Below are positions 8,830-16,146 of a stretch of DNA of 18,974 nt, piece by piece; position 1 is the first letter of the stretch, and every line of letters starts with the position of its first letter. The stretch is from Comamonadaceae bacterium (GTDB lineage Bacteria > Pseudomonadota > Gammaproteobacteria > Burkholderiales > Burkholderiaceae_C), in the NCBI GenBank assembly GCA_947455585.1, contig CANGOY010000007.1:1-18974 (forward strand), in the 5' to 3' direction. Below the pieces are notes generated by a model, which was not told where the DNA came from, searched no databases, and was given only the letters and a program-made list of their open reading frames with translations. Made by a program: the position numbers and the translations under genes.

Positions 8830-11775
8830 TTAAGCGTTGACGCCAAAACCTGCAATGCTTGGCAACTCGCCTCCTGCATGAATGGCCACCGCGCAGTACT
8901 TGAACTCGGGAATTTTCCCGAAGGGGTCGAGCGCTGGGTTGGTCATCATGTTGGCTGCAGCTTCGTAATACGCAAATGGCACAAACACCGCGCCTTGGGG
9001 TGTGCCGTCATCACGGCGCACGCGCAAGGTCACTTCGCCGCGACGTGAGGCGATGGTGATCACATCACCCGCCTCCACGCCCAAGCGGGCAATGTCTGCA
9101 CCGCACATCGAGGCAGTGGCCATGGGCTCCAACGCATCCAGCACGGTGGCACGTCGCGTCATGCTGCCTGTGTGCCAGTGCTCTAACTGGCGACCTGTGA
9201 TCAACACAAACGGGTAGTCGCTGTCTGGGCGCTCATTCGCTGGAATGATGTCTGCTGGCACCAAGTGCACGCGGCCATCATCGGTGGCGAAGTGGTCAAT
9301 GAACACGGTGGGCTCGCCTGGGTCTTCTGCCGTTAAGCACGGGTAAGTCACGCTCGACTCACGATCTAAGCGCTCCCAAGTGATGCCATTGATCGCGGCA
9401 TGCATGGCTTGGCGCATTTCGTCGTACACCTCGGCCACGCCGCTGTGTTCGCCTTGGTAGTTCCAATTCAAGCCCACGCCTTTGGCGATTTGTTGAATGA
9501 TCCACAAATCAGGCTTGGCCTGCCCCGGTGGGTCAATCGCTTGCTTGCCCAGCTGCACCATGCGGTCGGTGTTGCTGACCGTGCCTGTTTTCTCTGGCCA
9601 TGCCGTAGCAGGTAGCACCACATCGGCCAGCCAAGCGGTTTCAGTCATGAAGATGTCTTGCACCACCAAATGTTCCAGCGTTGCCAACGAGTGGCGTGCG
9701 TGGTTCAAGTCGGGGTCGCTCATGGCGGGGTTCTCGCCCATGATGTACATGCCGCGAATTTTGTGCGGGTCGCTGTCATCGGCCAAGATCTTGCCCATGA
9801 TTTCCACCACGGTGTAGCCAGGCTTGTCGTCGAGCGGTGTGTCCCAAAACTTTTCAAACCAATCGTGCGCCGCCTTGTTGGTGACACGTTGGTAGTTGGG
9901 GTACATCATGGGGATGAGGCCTGCATCGCTCGCGCCCTGCACGTTGTTTTGACCGCGCAGTGGGTGCAAGCCAGAGCCAGGCTTGCCAATTTGACCGGTG
10001 ACGGTAACCAAGGCAATCAAACAACGTGCGTTGTCTGTGCCATGCACGTGCTGGCTCACGCCCATGCCCCACAACACCATCGAGCCTTTGGACTTAGCAA
10101 ACTCACGCGCCACTTCGCGCAATGTCTCTGCGGGAATGCCGCAGATAGGTGCCATCGCTTCGGGGCTGTAGCCTTTGACGTTTTCTTTCAAAGCTTCGTA
10201 GTTGTTGGCGCGACGACGGATGAAATCTTCATCCACCAAGCCCTCTTCAATCACGGTGTGAATGAGCGCATTGAGCATCGCCACATCGGTGTCGGGCTTG
10301 AACTGCAAGGTGCGCCACGCATGCTTGCCAATATCGGTGATGCGCGGGTCGGCCAACACAATTTTGGCGCCGCGCTTGGCCGCATTTTTCATCCAAGTGG
10401 CGGCCACGGGGTGGTTGGTGGTGGGGTTAGAGCCAATGACAAAAATTAAGCCCGCATGCTCAACGTCGTTCACTTGGTTACTCACCGCGCCTGAGCCCAC
10501 GCCTTCTAACAGGGCTGCCACGCTGGAGGCGTGACACAAGCGTGTGCAGTGGTCCACGTTGTTAGAGCCAAAGCCGGTGCGCACCAACTTCTGGAACAAA
10601 TACGCTTCTTCGTTACTGCCCTTGGCCGAGCCAAAACCCGCCAGTGTTTTTTTGCCGTGCGTGTCGCGCAGCTGTTTGAGCTTGCCGCCGGCCAAGGCCA
10701 AGGCTTCTTCCCACGTGGCTTCTCGGAACACCTCAGACCAGTCCGCCGCATCGCGGTTGAGTTGACCAATCGACTCTGGGTCTTTGGGCACACCGGACTT
10801 GCGAATCAGCGGCATGGTCAAGCGTTGCGGGTTGTGGATGTAGTCGAAACCGAATCGACCTTTCACACACAAACGGTTGTGGTTGGCCGGGCCATCGCGG
10901 CCATCCACGCTGACAATTTTGTTGTCCTTCACGTTGTAGGTCAGCAAGCAACCCACGCCGCAGAACGGACACACCGAGTCCACTTTCTTATCCACCACTT
11001 GAGAGCCCACTTGGCTCTTGGGCATCAACGCTCCTGTGGGGCACGCTTGCACACATTCACCGCAAGCCACGCACGAGCTGTTCCCCATCTCGTCGTTCAA
11101 GTCAAACACGATCTGGCTGTGTGCACCACGGTTGGCATAGCCAATCACATCGTTCACTTGTTCTTCACGGCACGCACGCACACAACGGTTGCACTGAATA
11201 CACGCATCCAAGTTCACCGCCATCGCGGGGTGTGACACATCGCACGCGGGTTGCTCGCGACGCAGCGCACGCAACTCAGGTCGCACGGACACATTCAAGC
11301 GTGTTGCCCAGTCACTCAATTCACCGTGCTCGCCCACACCCGCTGCGATGGGGGATGCGCCGGGTGACGATTTTGGCTCGCCGCATGAGGAGCCCGGCGT
11401 ATCTCCCGTCGCAGCAGCGAGAGAAGAAGCATCGTTCCACTTGTAGCCCGTGTCAGGCATATCAGAGAGCAACATTTCCAACACCATCTTCTGGCTCTTC
11501 ACCGCACGTTCACTCACCAACACTTCAAGGCCAGCCGTCGCCGTGCGGCAGCAGCTAGGTGCTAAGGTGCGTTCGCCTTTGATCTCGACCACGCATGCAC
11601 GGCAGTTGCCATCGGGGCGCAGGCCGTCTTTGTAACAAAGGTGTGGAATATCCACACCGTGGCGCTGCGCCGCTTTCAAAATCGTTTCGCCTTCATAGGC
11701 TTGCACAGGTTGGTCGTTGAGCTTGAACTCAACCGTTTGTGGCATCAAGTCTGCGGATTTGATAGGGGCGTTCAT
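8830..11775 (-). CDS. fdsA: NAD-dependent formate dehydrogenase, alpha (catalytic molybdopterin) subunit
   Basis: Oxidises formate to CO2 at a molybdenum or tungsten bis-MGD centre and passes electrons along Fe-S clusters to the beta subunit for NAD+ reduction in the cytoplasm. 981 residues. In order: a NuoG-like [2Fe-2S] domain (Cys47, 58, 61, 75 or 76); a ferredoxin-like pair of [4Fe-4S] sites (Cys192/195/198/202 and Cys235/238/241/245); the CPFCGVGC cluster site (Cys269/272/276/303) with Lys305 behind it; the active-site Cys414-His415 pair in RLCHASSV (Cys, not selenocysteine); and a C-terminal molybdopterin-binding domain with GRQLEHWHTG. GAGGAG inside the end of the preceding gene supports ATG 11775; the two genes abut with no gap. 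Residues 121-145 are a low-complexity linker encoded by a palindromic repeat. No fdsC/fdhD or fdsD follows. Confidence 0.95.
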   Translation of the reverse strand: MNAPIKSADLMPQTVEFKLNDQPVQAYEGETILKAAQRHGVDIPHLCYKDGLRPDGNCRACVVEIKGERTLAPSCCRTATAGLEVLVSERAVKSQKMVLEMLLSDMPDTGYKWNDASSLAAATGDTPGSSCGEPKSSPGASPIAAGVGEHGELSDWATRLNVSVRPELRALRREQPACDVSHPAMAVNLDACIQCNRCVRACREEQVNDVIGYANRGAHSQIVFDLNDEMGNSSCVACGECVQACPTGALMPKSQVGSQVVDKKVDSVCPFCGVGCLLTYNVKDNKIVSVDGRDGPANHNRLCVKGRFGFDYIHNPQRLTMPLIRKSGVPKDPESIGQLNRDAADWSEVFREATWEEALALAGGKLKQLRDTHGKKTLAGFGSAKGSNEEAYLFQKLVRTGFGSNNVDHCTRLCHASSVAALLEGVGSGAVSNQVNDVEHAGLIFVIGSNPTTNHPVAATWMKNAAKRGAKIVLADPRITDIGKHAWRTLQFKPDTDVAMLNALIHTVIEEGLVDEDFIRRRANNYEALKENVKGYSPEAMAPICGIPAETLREVAREFAKSKGSMVLWGMGVSQHVHGTDNARCLIALVTVTGQIGKPGSGLHPLRGQNNVQGASDAGLIPMMYPNYQRVTNKAAHDWFEKFWDTPLDDKPGYTVVEIMGKILADDSDPHKIRGMYIMGENPAMSDPDLNHARHSLATLEHLVVQDIFMTETAWLADVVLPATAWPEKTGTVSNTDRMVQLGKQAIDPPGQAKPDLWIIQQIAKGVGLNWNYQGEHSGVAEVYDEMRQAMHAAINGITWERLDRESSVTYPCLTAEDPGEPTVFIDHFATDDGRVHLVPADIIPANERPDSDYPFVLITGRQLEHWHTGSMTRRATVLDALEPMATASMCGADIARLGVEAGDVITIASRRGEVTLRVRRDDGTPQGAVFVPFAYYEAAANMMTNPALDPFGKIPEFKYCAVAIHAGGELPSIAGFGVNA
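11343..11414. repeat. 72-bp palindromic (REP-like) element in frame inside fdsA
   Basis: Two 22-nt arms (11343-11364 and 11393-11414) are inverted copies matching at 19 of 22 positions; the three mismatches are T/C or G/A and would be G-U wobbles in RNA. The spacer of 28 nt holds a further small pairing (CTC 11377-11379 with GAG 11390-11392). The arms carry the core GCGCCGGG/CCCGGCGT. Read in the fdsA frame it is 24 codons long, stop-free, and gives the Ala/Gly/Ser/Pro-rich stretch at residues 121-145. Looks like an inserted repeat; whether it is dispersed elsewhere in the genome cannot be seen here. Confidence 0.7.
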
Positions 11776-13497
11776 TTAAACGATCTCCTCTGGGAAATAC
11801 TTTTGCACACAACGCACAGGGTTGGGCGCAGCTTGGCCCAAACCACAAATCGAGGCATCGGTCATCACTTGGTTCAAGTCTTCCAAGGTGGTGTTGTCCC
11901 ACACCTTGGCTTGCATAAGTTGCGAAGCCTTGGCTGTGCCCACACGACACGGCGTGCACTGGCCGCAGCTTTCGTGCGCGAAGAAGTTCATCATGTTGAT
12001 GGCCGCGTCACGTGCTGAATCGTGTTGGCTCAGCACAATGACCGCCGCTGAACCAATGAAGCAACCGTAGGGCTGCAAGGTGTCAAAGTCCAAAGGTATG
12101 TCATTCATGCGCGCAGGCAAGATGCCGCCCGATGCACCACCAGGCAAATACGCATACAGCTGATGACCGTCGAGCATGCCGCCGCAATACTCGTCAATCA
12201 ACTCTTGAATGGTGATGCCCGCAGGGGCGAACTTGACGCCCGGTTGCTTGACGCGGCCGCTCACGCTGAAACTGCGCAAACCTTTGCGGCCATGTCGGCC
12301 AAAGCCGCTGAACCAGTCCGCGCCTTTTTGCACAATGTCGCGCACCCAATAGAGCGTTTCAAAGTTGTGTTCAAGGGTGGGCCTGCCAAACAAACCCACT
12401 TGCGCAATGTAGGGTGGGCGCATGCGTGGCTCGCCACGTTTGCCTTCAATGCTTTCAATCATCGCGGACTCTTCGCCGCAAATGTAGGCACCTGCACCAC
12501 GGCGCAACTCGATATGCGGCAAAGGGCATGGTGGGTTGGCTTGCAAATGCGCCAACGCTTGCGTGAGCAACTCACGACAGCCGTGGTACTCGTCACGCAA
12601 ATAAATATAAACAGAGTCAATGCCCACCACATGGGCCGCCACCAACAAGCCTTCTAAAAAGCGATGTGGGTCACGCTCTAAGTACGTGCGGTCTTTGAAT
12701 GTGCCGGGCTCGCCCTCGTCAATGTTGACGGCCATCAAACGTGGCGCGGGTTGCTCGCGCACGATGCGCCATTTACGCCCTGCCGGAAAACCTGCGCCGC
12801 CTAAGCCACGCAAGCCAGAGTCTTCCATGGCCTTGAGCACTTGCTCGGTGTCTGATGTGCCATTGTGCAAATCAGCCACCAAGCGATAGCCACCATCGGC
12901 CACATACGCATCGAAGTCCACATGATCGGTCATGGCTTGATGCGTTTGTTTGGCAGCCACAGCAGCCGCCACCAATTCAGGCGTGGCATGTGGCACAGGG
13001 TTTTGGTGCACCACGGCCACAGGCGCTTGTTCACAACGGCCCACACAGGGCGCAGAAATCACGCGCACATCGGCATTGCCTAGTATGGCGGGCAACTTCT
13101 CTATCAACTGTTTGGCACCCGACAACTCGCAGCTCAAGCCATCGCACACACGCACAGTGAGCCCGGGTGCGGCTTCTTCACCACGCACCACTTCGAAGTG
13201 GTGATAGAAGGTGGCCACTTCAAACACCTCGGCCATGGGCAGCTTCATCTCTTTGGCCAAGGCCACCAAGTGACGGTCGTGCAAGCAGCGGTACGCATCG
13301 TTGAGTTTGTGCAAATGCTCAATCAACAAATCACGGCGATGGGGTGCTTCGCCTACCAATGCGCGCACTTCTTCCAAAGAAACATCGTCTGCTTGTCGGC
13401 CTTTGAGTTTGCCTTTGCGACGAATGTTTTCGCGCATTTGGTCGACGGTGGCTACGACAACGCCAGGTGCTGAAGAGTTTGAAGCTGAATGGTTCAT
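11776..13497 (-). CDS. fdsB: NAD-dependent formate dehydrogenase, fused gamma-beta (NuoE-NuoF-like) subunit
   Basis: NADH-forming (diaphorase) part of the soluble formate dehydrogenase. 573 residues from ATG 13497. Residues about 20-180 are a NuoE/FdsG-like thioredoxin-fold domain with its [2Fe-2S] cysteines Cys118, 123, 151 and 155 (the second pair in APCVGRC). From about 192 the NuoF/FdsB part follows: FMN/NADH motifs GLRGLGGAGFPAG (228-240) and GAGAYICGEESA (334-345), then the [4Fe-4S] ligands in ESCGQCTPCR (511, 514, 517) and Cys551. In Cupriavidus and Rhodobacter the gamma and beta subunits are separate; here they are one chain, as in HoxF of NAD-reducing hydrogenases. The frame is open to a TTG at 13512, but ATG is preferred; no clear Shine-Dalgarno sequence is seen. 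An intrinsic terminator lies just upstream. Confidence 0.93.
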   Translation of the reverse strand: MNHSASNSSAPGVVVATVDQMRENIRRKGKLKGRQADDVSLEEVRALVGEAPHRRDLLIEHLHKLNDAYRCLHDRHLVALAKEMKLPMAEVFEVATFYHHFEVVRGEEAAPGLTVRVCDGLSCELSGAKQLIEKLPAILGNADVRVISAPCVGRCEQAPVAVVHQNPVPHATPELVAAAVAAKQTHQAMTDHVDFDAYVADGGYRLVADLHNGTSDTEQVLKAMEDSGLRGLGGAGFPAGRKWRIVREQPAPRLMAVNIDEGEPGTFKDRTYLERDPHRFLEGLLVAAHVVGIDSVYIYLRDEYHGCRELLTQALAHLQANPPCPLPHIELRRGAGAYICGEESAMIESIEGKRGEPRMRPPYIAQVGLFGRPTLEHNFETLYWVRDIVQKGADWFSGFGRHGRKGLRSFSVSGRVKQPGVKFAPAGITIQELIDEYCGGMLDGHQLYAYLPGGASGGILPARMNDIPLDFDTLQPYGCFIGSAAVIVLSQHDSARDAAINMMNFFAHESCGQCTPCRVGTAKASQLMQAKVWDNTTLEDLNQVMTDASICGLGQAAPNPVRCVQKYFPEEIV

Positions 13498-13500
13498 GGT

Positions 13501-13548
13501 GCAAAAAAACAAAACATCCGTGCAGCAAACAGTGCCACACGGATGCTT
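13501..13548 (-). terminator. Intrinsic terminator after the MFS gene, abutting the formate dehydrogenase start
   Basis: Read on minus, AAGCATCCGTG (13548-13538) pairs with CACGGATGTTT (13522-13512): 11 bp including one G-U, with a 15-nt loop. It runs straight into TTTTGTTTTTTTGC (13514-13501). This is a standard terminator for the MFS gene, whose stop is 15 bp upstream. The T tract ends at 13503, five bases before the fdsB ATG, so it also occupies the place of the fdsB ribosome-binding site. Confidence 0.82.
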
Positions 13549-13562
13549 GTTGGTTTCAAAAA

Positions 13563-15227
13563 TTAATTAAAGAACTTACCCACACTCAAGCCTGTGCGGT
13601 AAACACCCCAAGCCAATGGTATGCCCACAGCCGCCCATGCAAACCAAACCAAGGCGGCTTTGTTTTTGTGGAACGCTGCATCGCTGGCACCCACTTCGGT
13701 AGCGGCTGCACGTTCTTGTGCGAGCTTTTTCTCATGAGCCAACTCATCATCGGTCATGAAATGCTTGTCGTCCACGGGTTTGATCAACAAATTGCAAATC
13801 AGACCAATCACCAACATGCCCACCAAGATGTACATGGTTTGGTTGTAGACCTGTTCACGTGGAATGCCCAAGCCCAACTGGTAGTCGCGCATGTAGTTCA
13901 CCACCACAGGGCCCAAGATACCGGCTGTTGCCCAAGCGGTCAGCAAGCGACCGTGAATCGCACCCACCATTTGCGTGCCAAACAAATCGGCCAAGTACGC
14001 AGGCACTGTGGCAAAGCCACCGCCATACATACTCAAGATCACGCAGAAGGCCGACACAAACAACATCTTGCTGCCTGCACCTGCGCTGGCTGGAATGCTG
14101 GCGTACAAGATGCCACCCAAGACAAAGAACACGATGTAAGTCATCTTGCGACCCAGCTTGTCAGAGAAGCTGGCCCACACAAAACGGCCACCGATGTTGA
14201 ACAAGCTCAGCAAGGCGGTAAAGCCCGCAGCCACACCGGCAATAGCGGTCAGCTGTGCTTTGTCGAGTTCACCAAACTTGGCGTCGATACCAATCAAGGC
14301 ACCGCCAAACACTTCTTGCAACATGGGGCTGGCCATGCCGATCACGCCGATACCGGCGGACACGTTCATACACAGCACCATCCACACCAACCAGAACTGA
14401 GGAATGCCCCACACCTTGCTCACGTGCACATGGCCGTGGGTGATCATGGCGTTAGCGCCTTGTGCCACAGGCGGTGTCCAGCCGCGGGGTGTCCAGCCTG
14501 TGGCGGGCACACGGTATGACAACGCGCCGCCCATCATGAAGACGAAATACAAACCAGCCATCACGATGAAGGTTTGTGTCACGCCCACATCGGTGTCGGT
14601 GGCAAATATCTTCATCAATTCAGCAGCCAGTGGTGAGCCGATCATCGCGCCCCCACCAAAGCCCATGATGGCCATGCCCGTGGCCATGCCACGACGGTCT
14701 GGGAACCACTTGATCAAGGTACTGACGGGTGAGATGTAGCCCAGCCCAAGCCCGATACCACCAATCACACCCGAGCCCAACAGCATCAACCAAAACTGAT
14801 GCAGGTGAACACCAAGGGCAGAAATCAACATGCCGCCGCACCAGCAAAAGGCACTCACCACACCTGCTTTGCGAGGGCCTGCACGTTCTAGCCAGCCACC
14901 CCACAGCGCTGCGGATGAACCGAGCAACACAAAGAACAGGGTGTACATCCAACCGAGTGTGGAAATTTTCCAATCGCATGAGGAGATAAACAGCTCTTGG
15001 AAGAAGCCAATTTCAGGTCCGCACTTGATGGCTTCTTTGATGCCCAAAGCTTTGGACAGTGGCAACCAAAACACCGAAAAGCCATAGGCCATGCCGATAC
15101 ACAGGTGAATCGCCAATGCGGCTGGTGGTACCAGCCAGCGGTTAAAACCGGGGTGCGCAATGATGCGCTGCTTTGACAAAAAGCTGCCATGCGTCTCGGC
15201 GTGTTCTGCGTGAACATCTGTCGTCAT
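13563..15227 (-). CDS. MFS transporter of the oxalate/formate antiporter (OxlT-like) family
   Basis: Inner-membrane transporter of 554 residues with about 12 hydrophobic segments from residue 31 on. MFS signatures include the region after TM2 (GGWLERAGPRKAG, 110-122) and GRFVWASFSDKLGRK in the second half. A long loop after TM1 (about 60-85) holds two cysteines, Cys69 and Cys84. A central loop (about 240-270) is His-rich (HGHVHV). The C-terminus has, after a charged linker (KKLAQERAAATE), an extra hydrophobic segment ending VGIPLAWGVYRTGL, like the small proteins found beside some OxlT relatives. AAGGAG at 15233-15238 fixes ATG 15227. Next to formate dehydrogenase genes it may import formate or exchange it for oxalate; the substrate is inferred only. 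Confidence 0.85.
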   Translation of the reverse strand: MTTDVHAEHAETHGSFLSKQRIIAHPGFNRWLVPPAALAIHLCIGMAYGFSVFWLPLSKALGIKEAIKCGPEIGFFQELFISSCDWKISTLGWMYTLFFVLLGSSAALWGGWLERAGPRKAGVVSAFCWCGGMLISALGVHLHQFWLMLLGSGVIGGIGLGLGYISPVSTLIKWFPDRRGMATGMAIMGFGGGAMIGSPLAAELMKIFATDTDVGVTQTFIVMAGLYFVFMMGGALSYRVPATGWTPRGWTPPVAQGANAMITHGHVHVSKVWGIPQFWLVWMVLCMNVSAGIGVIGMASPMLQEVFGGALIGIDAKFGELDKAQLTAIAGVAAGFTALLSLFNIGGRFVWASFSDKLGRKMTYIVFFVLGGILYASIPASAGAGSKMLFVSAFCVILSMYGGGFATVPAYLADLFGTQMVGAIHGRLLTAWATAGILGPVVVNYMRDYQLGLGIPREQVYNQTMYILVGMLVIGLICNLLIKPVDDKHFMTDDELAHEKKLAQERAAATEVGASDAAFHKNKAALVWFAWAAVGIPLAWGVYRTGLSVGKFFN

Positions 15228-15393
15228 GTCGTCTCCTTCATAATGTTGTGTGTGCATCCACAAGGTACAAAAAGTTCTAGACCTTTAGTTGCGTGCTCGC
15301 AGTCTAGGACAAACCAACAAACATTCATTAGGCAAATCAAAACATAGGGGATTTGCCTCATGCTTTTTAGTCACACAAGAGACTTTTTCGTTC
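15228..15393. promoter_or_regulatory. Divergent intergenic region with two inverted repeats
   Basis: 166 bp between the MFS transporter (minus) and the methyltransferase (plus). It holds the MFS ribosome-binding site (AAGGAG, minus, 15238-15233), the inverted pair GTTCTAGAC (15274-15282) / GTCTAGGAC (15302-15310, one mismatch), and the perfect inverted repeat at 15330-15358. Promoters of both genes, and hence possibly of the whole formate cluster, should lie here; no clear -35/-10 pair was found. Confidence 0.55.
15330..15358. repeat. Perfect 9+9 bp inverted repeat upstream of the methyltransferase
   Basis: AGGCAAATC (15330-15338), 11-nt spacer, GATTTGCCT (15350-15358). It could be an operator for a dimeric regulator or a hairpin in the 5' leader. 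A T run (15364-15368) follows five bases later on plus, but no plus-strand gene lies upstream to terminate. Confidence 0.75.
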
Positions 15394-16146
15394 ATGAAAC
15401 TTTTAACTTGGCCCGTTCCCGCCCTGCTCGCTTGGGGCTCGTCTTGGCTCGTCTTCAAGGGCTTGCAAGCTGTTGGACTGAGCGAAACCATCGCTTTCAT
15501 CGCCGCCACGTGCTTGGGTGGTTTCTTGAGCGCCTTAGTGCACACGACCATGCGCAAGGCATTGATCGTGTTGGGCTTTCCGCTGTCCATGGCGGCGTCT
15601 TCAGCCACGCTCAACGTGCCGCCCATTGGTTGGTTGTTTTTGCTCGGGCTCATCGTTTTGGTTTATCCACGCAAAGCATGGCGCGATGCGCCGCTGTTTC
15701 CCACACCTAAAAAAGCGCTGCGTGAAATGCAGCAGCACATCACCCTGCCAGCAGGCGCACGCATTTTGGATGCCGGCAGTGGCTTGGGCGACGGCCTGCT
15801 GGCTTTGCGCGATGCGTTTCCACGTGCCGAGTTGCATGGTGTGGAAATGAGCTGGCCGCTGCGCGTGATGAGCGCCATGCGTTGCTCGTTTGCGCGTATT
15901 CGCCAAGGCGATATTTGGCTGGTGGACTGGCGCAGCTTTGACATGGTCTACATGTTCCAACGCCCCGAGAGCATGCCCCGCGCCGTGGAAAAAGCTGAAA
16001 CCGAATTGCGCCGTGGCGCATGGTTGGTGAGCTTAGAGTTTGAGGCACTTGAGCTGGTGCCCAGTGCCATCTTGACTTGCCGCGATGGCCGCCCCGTGTG
16101 GATGTATCAGGTGCCGTTTAACCGCCGCAACAGCGGCCGCGTTTAA
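15394..16146 (+). CDS. Membrane-anchored class I SAM-dependent methyltransferase, substrate unknown
   Basis: 250 residues from ATG 15394. The first 90 or so are hydrophobic, with about three to four probable membrane segments (for example ETIAFIAATCLGGFLSALV at 31-49 and WLFLLGLIVLVYP at 80-92). After the linker comes a Rossmann methyltransferase core: motif I ILDAGSGLGDG at 124-134, an acidic residue at the end of strand 2 in HGVEMS (Glu151), then DIWLVDWRSFDMVYMF for later strands. The membrane start plus compact catalytic domain recalls the FAM173-type protein-lysine methyltransferases, but that is only a resemblance. A longer frame from 15289 exists but runs through the intergenic repeat. 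No good ribosome-binding site is visible. Its stop overlaps that of the convergent CorC-family gene by 4 bp. Confidence 0.8.
   Translation: MKLLTWPVPALLAWGSSWLVFKGLQAVGLSETIAFIAATCLGGFLSALVHTTMRKALIVLGFPLSMAASSATLNVPPIGWLFLLGLIVLVYPRKAWRDAPLFPTPKKALREMQQHITLPAGARILDAGSGLGDGLLALRDAFPRAELHGVEMSWPLRVMSAMRCSFARIRQGDIWLVDWRSFDMVYMFQRPESMPRAVEKAETELRRGAWLVSLEFEALELVPSAILTCRDGRPVWMYQVPFNRRNSGRV

Noticed and set aside
11343..11414. Frameshift or misassembly as the cause of the odd fdsA linker
   Set aside because: The frame is kept on both sides and the segment is an ordered palindrome, so an insertion fits better; a wrong read remains possible but less likely.
13498..13512. TTG start for the fused fds subunit
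   Set aside because: It adds MFFCT from the terminator T tract; a rare start codon with poor ribosome-binding spacing is less likely than ATG 13497.
13467..14519. 350-codon open frame on plus opposite the MFS gene
   Set aside because: His/Gln-rich shadow of a clear membrane protein, with no domain or start signal.
15330..15368. Inverted repeat plus T run as a plus-strand terminator
   Set aside because: The T run is displaced by five bases and no plus-strand gene lies upstream to terminate, so a regulatory role is preferred.
15289..15393. Methyltransferase extended by 35 residues
   Set aside because: The added stretch crosses the intergenic inverted repeat and has no protein-like features; ATG 15394 starts a membrane segment.
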